A stretch of 28,824 nucleotides of DNA from the IMG/VR virus record IMGVR_UViG_3300029922_000249, positions 1 to 28,824 of that record; one strand, given 5' to 3'. The notes under the pieces are model-generated. The model made no database searches. It worked only from the letters and a program-made list of their open reading frames with translations, and was not told where the DNA came from. The number at the start of each line of letters is the position of its first letter. The first letter of the stretch is position 1. The position numbers were made by a program, and so were the translations under genes. The DNA comes from a virus. This document shows positions 8,201 through 16,100 of the stretch, piece after piece.

Positions 8201-9452
8201 ACGCACGAGAAATTTGCTGCTTCACAGGAGACGAGTTGAATGGGTCGCTGATGCCGTTACCGCTGGCATTATCAATTTGAGCAAGACCCGAAACGGATCG
8301 ACTAACCCGCGAGAACCACTCTCGAACACTCATATTAGAGAGTTCAATCGCTACTGGATCAACCATAAGATCACGAAGCTCTGAGCGTGGGGACAGGTCT
8401 AAATTAGGGTAATTGCGATTGACCTGCGTAATCATCCTTCCGGCTATGTCTTCTTTACGTTGTAGTGCAAGGAAATCGGTAAGCTGTACAAGTTTGAGGT
8501 TTACATAACCACATGTAACCGGGCCGTTCTGTTGTGATTCAAAGATAGCTTGTGTGCTGGGGTCTTGAATAACCGTGGAAAGCATCGCATAGAAGATGTC
8601 CGCGCCACCAACATCTGTTTGTGGAACATCCACGTAGTTATAGTTGTTCTGCTGAACTGTATTGACCGTCGTTATGGTTTGAGTTCCCGCCGTGCCGTCA
8701 TAAGCAGTTGCTGACTGAGTAGCCAACACTGACGTATCTGATCTACTTAGTTGCGAAGGTGGCACAATCCCCCCATACTGGGTGTAAATGGGATTGATGC
8801 CATTTGGATCAGTGGACAACATGACGCGAGTTCCGATAGTTCCGGGATAGGTCGGTTCCAACCATTCAACACGACAGATATTTTGTGCCATGTAAGAACG
8901 TACAGCCGAAGGAGGGCCAATAAGAGCCCCTGAGCCACTGACGTACGGGAGTAGGAGAAACTTCAGGGTAGGGGTGATGGAGATGTAACCAAGGTTCTCC
9001 CACACTACGCCATTGTCAGTTGTAGAGTCACCAACTGTTGTGTTGAAACTTGGAATTGTTGACCCCGAAACTCCCGCTGTAGTAACAACCTGAACATAAC
9101 CATTAGGGTCAACCAATCGAAAATTGAGAGCGTAGGTTGTCGCCGCCGCCCAAGAAGGGGCGGTTGGGTCGTAGTTTCTACCGAGAATCTGAACGGTGAA
9201 GTCACCTTGTGTGGGATTGATGGTTATGGTGCCACCAAATTGGTTCTGTCCATTCACCAAAAGAGGGTCTTTGTTATAGGTGGTCTGGTTGTATGCGAGG
9301 ACTTCAACCTGACTTGTATTTGCATCCGCGTAGATGATGTATGGCAGAGCCGTTGTATCGACAGAGATAGAGCTTGTCTGCCCCTGCGTCGGTGTGGGCA
9401 GAACAGGGGTCACTGATGTAAGAGCCGTTAATGTGACATTAGGTGTTGGCAT
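5265..9452 (-). CDS. Baseplate J-like (gpJ/gp6 family) protein, greatly enlarged
   Basis: The 1395-aa protein contains the baseplate-J core at about residues 330-640. It has an N-terminal helical part (DLSPRSELRDLMVDPVAIEL), a middle A-A-A-F-G-Q-D-R-E-I segment, then GVDSGTRNGYLTTALETPGI leading to VVVAAG and a VDIYTRG strand. This matches family members, in which a GT-x-x-G-Y segment precedes a V-G-V-x-x-x-x-V strand. The C-terminal family domain is at about 1130-1225 (EILANQIA, AADVLVKAMVANPVDVSM, SEIVQQVMGVTGVQTVNLPL). Between them are about 490 residues of beta-rich, Ser/Thr-rich sequence, and residues 98-156 hold a repeat shared with the next gene. T4 gp6 is 660 and P2 gpJ about 300 residues, so this one is very long. 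In the virion it should form the baseplate wedge ring. The ATG follows directly on the stop of the W-like gene. Confidence 0.9.
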   Translation of the reverse strand: MPTPNVTLTALTSVTPVLPTPTQGQTSSISVDTTALPYIIYADANTSQVEVLAYNQTTYNKDPLLVNGQNQFGGTITINPTQGDFTVQILGRNYDPTAPSWAAATTYALNFRLVDPNGYVQVVTTAGVSGSTIPSFNTTVGDSTTDNGVVWENLGYISITPTLKFLLLPYVSGSGALIGPPSAVRSYMAQNICRVEWLEPTYPGTIGTRVMLSTDPNGINPIYTQYGGIVPPSQLSRSDTSVLATQSATAYDGTAGTQTITTVNTVQQNNYNYVDVPQTDVGGADIFYAMLSTVIQDPSTQAIFESQQNGPVTCGYVNLKLVQLTDFLALQRKEDIAGRMITQVNRNYPNLDLSPRSELRDLMVDPVAIELSNMSVREWFSRVSRSVSGLAQIDNASGNGISDPFNSSPVKQQISRAYGLNPTDTQTFIDSQFDVLGERAGLSRLGATSSVVTITFYTYVKPTSSVVFPTGLIVSTIADAQTSALNFVTTGSASIATSSTNTYYNPVNGWWALSVPASCQSAGSNTNVGSGTINNLGSGAPSGWYCTNLVAAAFGQDREINSSFASRIITRSVTGVDSGTRNGYLTTALETPGITSAVVVAAGATEMLRDWDSIRQKHVYGCVDIYTRGISFSEQDEVVGFQYKNTGTFGTPTTYITLNSFNRNTLSAQIPNFASLLYPLYQGVQLLVTGSNGSFYLGLENAQFDNVGGYIILNPNDLAYQIVGDPLSQISIPLVLNGAPATNRAAISNLSTQSGSTTYQLLARYQSPLTDAPAFQPVVAVNSVIGQASQTGTVASNLIDLIHTSDFLLNGGSNQAGDFVNVSTTATASTTKTITAVSGSFVTIDSGMSLTVDINGNLGNVVSVLSSDQSTLYGFGTDYALASIGAYHTYGIKPLQVTVQVTAIQILGTSSQAVFTCNNLFGVGATVTVNNLTTPELATLFPSSTVLTVTSSNGSSFTVTFTSSLNTTPIATTGTVAGSTIQNNQQILVTYNKFEVAENLTFVSGESQTLSGTAFSTLNNQGFVYNTWLPESYGNTTLTLDGATLNSDGTVNLSLSTGLVGALIPHDNRYIKVTYNGTVMVENQDYVLVVAAVSGTAAIARSAANIGTTRIPDGAAVSVSYFITEAFTFATEYPAFVEILANQIATTKHAAADVLVKAMVANPVDVSMTVTLQANASADVVDPIIRSTIDLVLDNANASLYQSEIVQQVMGVTGVQTVNLPLTKCAKSDGSYDIGVVIPTGTTWIPLSSDPAFAGSTTPANSFITQKPVLPDSTMPSGGTPEAFVGLLYQGQAYTRTNSIQQFLTTAATPATLSSAGSFYIIGTNDRINATTALSSAYNQKVIVTVPATVKNPSLLSFFVTYQVYGAGGASDIILSSTEYVTPGNVTISYITNGN
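8985..9161 (-). repeat. Copy of the same module in the J-like baseplate protein
   Basis: Residues about 98-156 of the 1395-aa protein read PSW-x5-YALN, VDPNGYVQVVTTAGVSGST, then TTDNGVVWENLG. This is the same module as in the neighbouring 872-aa protein, so it occurs in two adjacent genes. Confidence 0.75.
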
Positions 9453-10229
9453 TTATTGACCTACTAACTGGGATGACGTGGTTAAGGCAAAGCTCACGGA
9501 GGTCGCATTTGGCGTACCATAAGAGGTTAAGTCTGCCGCAATGGAAATAGAAGTCGGATCAACTGTAGTAGTTTGCAGGTTTTGTATATCTTTTAACATC
9601 TCTTGCGGGTCGAGATGCTGCACAGTCCTTTGAGCCGATTGAATACTTTTCAGATTCTGAAGAGCCGTCATAACTTGATTCGAAACGTCCGCATCTGTGA
9701 TTGTCACCCCAAATCTTTTACCCACATAACTCTTAATTGGACAGGTGAATTGGGGGTAGAACCCACACTGAGAGGTTAGTACCATCTTCAACACCCGTTG
9801 AACCATTTTATCGGTGCCGACCGTATGGATAACCGACCCATTGCTGGCTGGCTTAATATCATTCAACTGCCCTGCTGTCCCACATTTCAAACAAAAGTTC
9901 TTGACCGTGATGTAAGAAACCTCAATAAGAGGCACATACCAACGAATCGGTTTGTTAAACATGATTTTGTAGAACTGGTTAGGGTTGTCGGTCTGGACCC
10001 GGTTAATGTCAGGGGTGATTTTGTACCCATAGGTTAGATCATTCGGTTGAATGAGTTGGCCTCCGATATACACCTCGACCTGATTGACGCCGTTAATTGG
10101 GGCACGCATGTTCATGACCACATTACTAGCAACATGCAGCGTCATAAAATCTTCCCAATCAATAACATATCTCTCAAATGACTGTTGATGGTCACATGGA
10201 GCCAACCGAATGTTGAAATCATAACTCAT
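9453..10229 (-). CDS. Baseplate wedge protein, gp25/W-like, with an N-terminal beta domain and a CxxC site
   Basis: The 258-aa protein looks bipartite. Residues 1-110 are beta-rich and end in FCLKCGTAGQLNDI, a CxxC pair that could bind metal. Residues about 135-245 resemble gp25/XkdS-type wedge proteins: a TDKMVQRVLKMVLTSQCG helix, a short P-x-x-x-Y-x-G-x-x-x-G segment, helices with TALQNLKSIQSAQ and DPQEMLKDIQNL, then a beta strand. In P2, W (about 115 aa) lies just before J and I, and here the same order is kept. These proteins are central baseplate components that start tail sheath assembly. The ATG overlaps the preceding stop by 1 bp (TAATG), which points to translational coupling. The family call rests on this partial pattern plus gene order, without an alignment. 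Confidence 0.65.
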   Translation of the reverse strand: MSYDFNIRLAPCDHQQSFERYVIDWEDFMTLHVASNVVMNMRAPINGVNQVEVYIGGQLIQPNDLTYGYKITPDINRVQTDNPNQFYKIMFNKPIRWYVPLIEVSYITVKNFCLKCGTAGQLNDIKPASNGSVIHTVGTDKMVQRVLKMVLTSQCGFYPQFTCPIKSYVGKRFGVTITDADVSNQVMTALQNLKSIQSAQRTVQHLDPQEMLKDIQNLQTTTVDPTSISIAADLTSYGTPNATSVSFALTTSSQLVGQ

Positions 10230-10924
10230 TAAGTTTCGACGGCTCCTTGTTCCTTGATATTGATTGGCATTCCCAATGAGGGGTCAGTATGCATCATCTG
10301 TTCTAACTCCCAAGTAGTTGGGGTATCGGCTTGATGGACACGGAAATACGGTTGACCCTTGTACAAACTGTTAATGTCATCTACTAGAACGGCTACGTAC
10401 TCAGGTTTCGAGAAATAACTGTTGATTTTTGCCAACAGAGGCTGAAGTGTCTCAGGAGAATCATTATTCGAGGTCGAGTTCGCCGGTTGGATGAAATCAT
10501 GAGCGTGCTGAGCCATATCCTCATTCTTCTCGATTAGACACCGCACCTGATTCATGTGAAACACAGCCTCTTCATCCCGTTGAAGCATGTCCTTGAATCT
10601 GGTCTTAACCTTACTCATCATCACCATGGGAAGATGGTCGTTATCATAGGGGTAAGCGAAGTGGCCGTATTGCCCCGGCTTCCAAAGAGTTTTGGAAAAG
10701 GTAGGTGCAAGGTGTTGATCGTTCAACGTGTTGTAATACTGTTCCAACACTCCCGCAGTTTTTCTAAGCTGTTGGGCTCGAATCTGATAGAACTGGGAGA
10801 TGGGTGCGAAGTTATTTTGACGATCAGACACCCAAGACTGAAAGGCACTCCACTGACTAGCTGAGAAGTGCCCTAAAAAATTGAACGGTGGGTGTGCGTA
10901 CGCATACACGAAACTATCGGACAT
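10229..10924 (-). CDS. Conserved-looking phage protein of unknown function in the baseplate module
   Basis: I do not recognise this 231-aa protein. It is rich in aromatic residues at the N-terminus (MSDSFVYAYAHPPFNFLGHF), appears mainly helical through the middle (SDRQNNFAPISQFYQIRAQQ and MSKVKTRFKDMLQRDEEAVF), and is acidic and polar towards the end. It has no signal peptide, membrane segment or clear enzyme motif. Its stop shares one base with the start of the W-like gene, so the two are probably made together. The context suggests a baseplate or tail assembly component acting just upstream of the wedge proteins. An AGGAG site lies 12 bp before the ATG, which is rather far, but no better start is visible. 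The gene itself is well supported by position, length and the tight packing. Confidence 0.8.
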   Translation of the reverse strand: MSDSFVYAYAHPPFNFLGHFSASQWSAFQSWVSDRQNNFAPISQFYQIRAQQLRKTAGVLEQYYNTLNDQHLAPTFSKTLWKPGQYGHFAYPYDNDHLPMVMMSKVKTRFKDMLQRDEEAVFHMNQVRCLIEKNEDMAQHAHDFIQPANSTSNNDSPETLQPLLAKINSYFSKPEYVAVLVDDINSLYKGQPYFRVHQADTPTTWELEQMMHTDPSLGMPINIKEQGAVET

Positions 10925-10943
10925 ACTGTCGTATTTCTCCTAA

Positions 10944-13163
10944 TTAAGGATGTGTTACGGTGTATACCGTAGTCGAAGTGTAGCTACAAGTTAGACCACT
11001 TACGTTGTCAGTCGCGGTAAACCCAAGATAGTTACCTGCTGGGTCGCCAAGAAACGAATTAGGGTTGAATGTAAAGGTGAATGTTTGCAGATAACCAGCA
11101 GTAGAACCTATAGTGGCTGGAATGGAGGATGTTTGACTTCCCGTTCCGATAGTCCCTGAACCCGAGGCTCCAACTGGTTGGTATTTGAAAATACAAGTCA
11201 CTGAATCATTTGTGGCTACTGTAAACACAGTTGCGGTTGCAGTAACTGACGTAGTGGTATATGGATAGGTAGGGCCAGATGGCGAGACAGAAAAACTCTG
11301 AGCACTAGGAGGCAAATACGTGGAACCATTTGCTGTTATAGTCCCAACATTCCCACTAATATAAGTGATAGTGTTAGTCACAAACGTGTCGCCACTAAGG
11401 TAAGTGAGAGTCCCCGACACAGTGAGGCTAACAGTCAAGGTCTGATTTGATGTGGCTAAGGGGGCAGTAAAGGGTACGTTCCACCCTGTAAGCCACCCAC
11501 CGGAATCTAAGTTAGGAGAAGGGCTTCCGGTTGAGGTAGCGCCGGTAATCGAGCAACTACAATTGACTGTGTTTCCTGTACCAAACGCTCCCTGCTGCTG
11601 AGGTGAAAACGCCTTACTCAGTGAGATAACTAACGTATAGCTATTCCCATTGGCTGTAATTGTAGTAGGTGAGATGGATGCCACTGAAGGATTGTTCATA
11701 TAATCCACCTCGAAATTAAAGGTGTTCCCCCCCGTTGAACCCGCTGGAACAAAGAGGTCGAAAGAGTTGTTCGAGTTGTTGAACCAAGCAACATCATCCG
11801 CCGTGACGATCAAGCTAGTGGAAAGCACGCGGGATGCACTAGTTGAGTTGGCCGTAGTCCCATTGTAATTCAACGAGAAGTCAGAGCCGTTATACGACAC
11901 ACCAAATAATCCCTGATAGGCATTGTTATCCGCCGAGGATAGCTGGAATCCGACCGGGGCATACGCTGTTTTATTAACCGAGTTTCCATTATAGGTCTGA
12001 AATGTGTAAGTGCTGCTGGATGCGCTGTTGTACAAAAGCAAATTACCACTGGTTCCTTCAAGCACAGGGCAGTATGATTTCGAGGTATACGTAACCCCTG
12101 ATATGTTAACCGTCAGAGTGATTGGGCTTCCCGTAAACTGGAAGTTGGTAACTCCACCAGCCGGGGTGATTGTAAGAACACCAGAAGGGGTGCTGGCAGG
12201 AGGAGGAGTGACAACACTGGTGGTTACCGGGTAGTTGGTGGGTACACTATTACCCCCGAATGATGTGGTCGCGTTGTCAAAACTGAGGCACATAGTACGT
12301 CCGCTGTGGTACCAGTAGTCATAATCAACTTCCATCGGATAGATACCCGCTGAAGGGAAGTTGACGCTAATTGAAGTAACAGGTTCCGGATAGGAGATGT
12401 TGTTGTATGGAAACCATGGCAAAAGCGGGAAGCCGCTATATGCGGTCATTGTCTGACCTGCGGGTGGGATGTTACTCCCTGTGGAATAAAACGGAGCCGA
12501 AGCAAAGGGCGTGCCGCCGAATAGTCCACCAATACCCACTAACACTTGGTGCTTGTTTTGCACGTTAATAGTGTGTGTTCCAGCGGTCGGAACAATTATG
12601 TTGCACAAAAACACCGCATTAAAGTTAGTGCTTACAGAAGGGAAAGGGCTGGTCGATCCTACAATACCACCAGTGGCAGTCAGAGTCTCCCAAGTGAGGG
12701 GGTTACTATTACCAATCCCTCCCGCGTCAAGGACCAAGGAGTTACCTACCGCTGAGCCAACATACCCATAGCTGGTAGAAAGAACCGCCAACCCGTTGCC
12801 ATTACTGGAGGCTAAGCCTGATTGGATGCCCAAAGATGTGACTGCCGGGTCAGCCGGGTTGAACTTAGGGTAGTTCTGAATAGCGGTGACCGTATTTGAG
12901 TCATTCCACATATAGGCCGTGACCGGGCCAATTTGAATCTGTCCATTTGTGCCCTGCCAACTCACCTCAGCCGAGTTCGAGGTATAGGCAGTTCCTGCGA
13001 TGGTCCCACTTCCACTAAGAGTGTCAGTACCCCCGTGAGCCCCAGTGTAGGAGAACGTGGCTGATCCAGTGCCTGTGGAAGTATTTACCGGCACCGATAC
13101 AGTGATAGTTTGTGGGTTAACCCCTCCTACCGTGACTGTGACTGTTTCGTATTGAGTACCCAT
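10944..13163 (-). CDS. Beta-sandwich tail-associated protein with a PA14-like domain
   Basis: The 739-aa protein is low in charge and rich in Gly, Ser, Thr and Asn, as surface-exposed phage proteins often are. Residues 1-70 look like a bacterial Ig-type sandwich (TFSYTGAHGGTDTLSGS, ending SAEVSW). Residues about 175-300 fit a PA14-like pattern: a first strand NAVFLCNIIVPTAGTHTINV, a later SVNFPSAGIYPMEVDYDYWY strand, and a closing LSFDN. PA14 domains often bind sugars. The remaining 440 residues are repeated beta strands without a clear family match. No signal peptide is present, so it is presumably assembled in the cytoplasm as part of the virion. AGAGG lies about 10 bp upstream of the ATG, and the stop of the 2158-aa gene is 14 bp before the start. 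A tail-decoration or receptor-binding role is inferred from context. Confidence 0.75.
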   Translation of the reverse strand: MGTQYETVTVTVGGVNPQTITVSVPVNTSTGTGSATFSYTGAHGGTDTLSGSGTIAGTAYTSNSAEVSWQGTNGQIQIGPVTAYMWNDSNTVTAIQNYPKFNPADPAVTSLGIQSGLASSNGNGLAVLSTSYGYVGSAVGNSLVLDAGGIGNSNPLTWETLTATGGIVGSTSPFPSVSTNFNAVFLCNIIVPTAGTHTINVQNKHQVLVGIGGLFGGTPFASAPFYSTGSNIPPAGQTMTAYSGFPLLPWFPYNNISYPEPVTSISVNFPSAGIYPMEVDYDYWYHSGRTMCLSFDNATTSFGGNSVPTNYPVTTSVVTPPPASTPSGVLTITPAGGVTNFQFTGSPITLTVNISGVTYTSKSYCPVLEGTSGNLLLYNSASSSTYTFQTYNGNSVNKTAYAPVGFQLSSADNNAYQGLFGVSYNGSDFSLNYNGTTANSTSASRVLSTSLIVTADDVAWFNNSNNSFDLFVPAGSTGGNTFNFEVDYMNNPSVASISPTTITANGNSYTLVISLSKAFSPQQQGAFGTGNTVNCSCSITGATSTGSPSPNLDSGGWLTGWNVPFTAPLATSNQTLTVSLTVSGTLTYLSGDTFVTNTITYISGNVGTITANGSTYLPPSAQSFSVSPSGPTYPYTTTSVTATATVFTVATNDSVTCIFKYQPVGASGSGTIGTGSQTSSIPATIGSTAGYLQTFTFTFNPNSFLGDPAGNYLGFTATDNVSGLTCSYTSTTVYTVTHP
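12264..12641 (-). other. PA14-like domain inside the 739-aa protein
   Basis: This covers residues about 175-300 of the 739-aa protein. The support is the pairing of an early strand with a VPTAGTHT turn and a later strand with an FPSAGIYPMEV turn, followed by aromatic residues and a final beta strand. This resembles the PA14 arrangement, in which two 'aG-x-Y' strands frame a ligand-binding loop. The call comes from motif reading only. Confidence 0.45.
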
Positions 13164-13177
13164 TTTTAATATACCTC

Positions 13178-16100
13178 TTAACTAGTAAGTTGCGTCGGGA
13201 ATGTGTTGGTCGCGGCGGCACGCAGAGTCCCATCGCTATATACCATCCACTTAAAGGTTCCAGTAACTGTTACACCAGAATCCACTACCGTAATTCCAAA
13301 TGAGTTATCTCCAGTAGCTCCCGAAGAGAAAGGGCCAGAGATGCTGATATAAGCAACACCACCCGTCAGCGACACCACCGTGGCTGTAAACCCGGAGTTG
13401 CTGATCGAGATACCCCCTTGCAAAGCTGACATACTCGTTGTGATTACCCCTGTTGCCACCACATAAAACGAGTAGTTAGGACGAGGGTTGACAGATGCGG
13501 TGTTGCCGGTATCAATAAACCCAAGATAGTTAGTTGATAGACTATCTGTGTAATCAATTCCCGTATACAGTGTAAGACCACTGATGAAAGTCAACGACAA
13601 AGCTTTATCTACATAAGACCCAATACTGTCAGTTACGCGGAAAGTGATAACCTTTGTGCCAACTTGACTTGTAGCCCCAGAAATTATCCCGGTGCTTGTT
13701 GCCAGACTCAACCCTGATGGAAGCGAGTTGGCTGATACTGGGGAGACCGCCCACGTGTAGGATGGAACCCCACCTGTTGCCGCCAAAGGTGCAGTGTATG
13801 AGACTCCTGCTGTCCCCTGAGCTAACGGAGAGTTAGTTGTGATTTGTAGAGTAGACGCCGAGACAATGAGGCCAAGGGTAACTTGGTCTATATCAGTGGG
13901 GCTTAAACTATCTGCCACTTGGAAAACGACGCTGCCATTAAACGCTGAACCGCTGGTGCCAGAGATTGCCCCTGAGGAGGATAACGTATAAGGGAATGAA
14001 GTTGGCGTGCTCGATATGACGCTCCAAGTAAATGGTGTGTTATATCCTGCGGCAGTCAACTGGTACGGTGTTCCCCCGTTATAGCTCAATGACACAACAC
14101 CTTGTGGTAAAGAGGTTGTGGTTATGTGAAGGGTAGACGCTGTGTTAAGAGAAAGCGTTATCGAGGCTGGATTTCCAATAGCGTCAGTCGCAGAGATAAT
14201 CACAGGGTAAGAGGTTAATACAGAGGTGGTCGAACCTGAGATAATAGCTGTCACCCCTTGGTCAGCCGAATTGGCCTGTAACGTGAGGCCAGTCGGGAGG
14301 GGGTTTGGGCTGCTCAAATCAACACGCCACGACACAGGAAGATAGGGGACAGGTGCGGTGCCCACTGCCCTCAAATTCCCTTGATAAGGAGCGCCACGGT
14401 CGATTACACCAACACCTGATGCATCAATGGACATACCACCCTGAGCCCCTGTCTGAAGTGCGAAAGGCTTTGAAGCGGTGCCTAGACTACTGTCCTGAAC
14501 TACGACGGTGATGGACGTAACAGTAATAATGCTTGAGGTTGTACCCGAAATGACCCCGGTGGACGCATTGATAGAAATACCGGAAAGGGGAAGCTGAGCG
14601 CATGTCCAGTTATATGGCGTTGTGCCGCCGACTGCGACAACCTGAAAAGAATAAGGAACACCTATCTGAATTGTAGGCAACACTGTTGTTTGAATGGTAA
14701 CAGCGTTGACGATGGTGAAGGGTATAGAGCGTGATGCCGTTACACCTCTTGAATCAGTGACAGTGAAACCAAGGGTTGTAGTGGAAGCCCCGCCCGTGGG
14801 GGTTCCAGACAGCGTACCTGTGCTGGTACTGAATGACATACCTGCGGGTGTGGATGTAATCGACCATGTGTACGGCTGAGCCGGGGGAGAGAAGGGAATA
14901 CCCCCAAAGCCTTGAAGCTGGAACGATCCCCCATCGTACGGCTGACCTGTAACTGCCGTTGGCAATGATGAAGTCAGAATGACCAGTGGGTTAATGTAAT
15001 CGACAAAGAGGCGATGATATAAGGTGGCCGACTTACCACTAGATGTGGTGAGGCGGAACCAAATATCGAAGTACCCCGCCTCAGTGGGCGTTCCCACAAT
15101 TGAAACAAAGTTACCTGAAGGATCAACCAATAAAGAGAGTCCAATAGGTAGACGGCCACGATAGACAGTGCATACAGTAACAGGGGTAGAGGTAGAGATG
15201 GTGCTTGCCCCCGCCGTGATAGCTGTCTGCGTTTGTCCATCCACAATGTTGTCGGTGAGTTGAAAAGCATTGTTTTGAGTGTCCCATACAATGGTCACTG
15301 TGCCTTGAATAACACTGTTAATGTCAATGTACTCAATGATGCTCTGGCCGGTGGCTATCGCGCCGAGGACACCATAGATCAACATGGTGTTGGAATCAAA
15401 CGAAAGACCCGTGGGCAGTGATGAGCCAAGTTGAACACGGGCTGTGAGACCCGCGAGATTAACTGTTGGAGAGTTGAACCAAGGCTTGAGTGGATTCAAT
15501 CCCACAAAACCCCCAACAATATACGGACGGGTGTTGCATTGTACCGTCCCAATGCTGCTTGTTCCACTATGCGACAGCAGAGTGTATTCACGAGTGACGG
15601 TTGCCACCTGACTGCTACCCTGAAGGATTGGAAGCTGAACAGGTACCTGAATGTTTAGAGACGACGTAGGCGGACCGGAGACTGTTGCAGCCGGTGAGCC
15701 CGAGCCAGTGATAGTTAGTGTTAAGCCATCACTTAAAGTCGTAGTGCTTGGTTGAATTGAGAATCCGGACAGACTGCCGATGACATCATGAGTTATAGAT
15801 GTGGTGTCTCCTGAACCCCAAAAATTATCAAAAAACGCTTGAGGAATATACACCGCACTAACCGGGGTTTTCACTCGGTACTGAACAGGCCCGTGGGCAA
15901 CAGGAGCGGGAATAGTCCCGCTGCTATCAAGCACTGTGGCATTGAACGAGGCCAGTGTACCAACAGCCGAGGTTGTGGGGCTAACGATGAATTCGACCTG
16001 ACCATTAACAAGAGTGACCCCGGAGTCTGTGGGGGAGCTTAGTGTGTATGGATAGTGACCTCCATACACCGGAACAGCCAACTTGTACTGCTCACTCGCA

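Noticed and set aside
9207-9416. Plus-strand open frames opposite the tail genes, such as this one
   Set aside because: They lie wholly inside strong minus-strand genes, have no ribosome binding sites and show biased shadow-frame composition.
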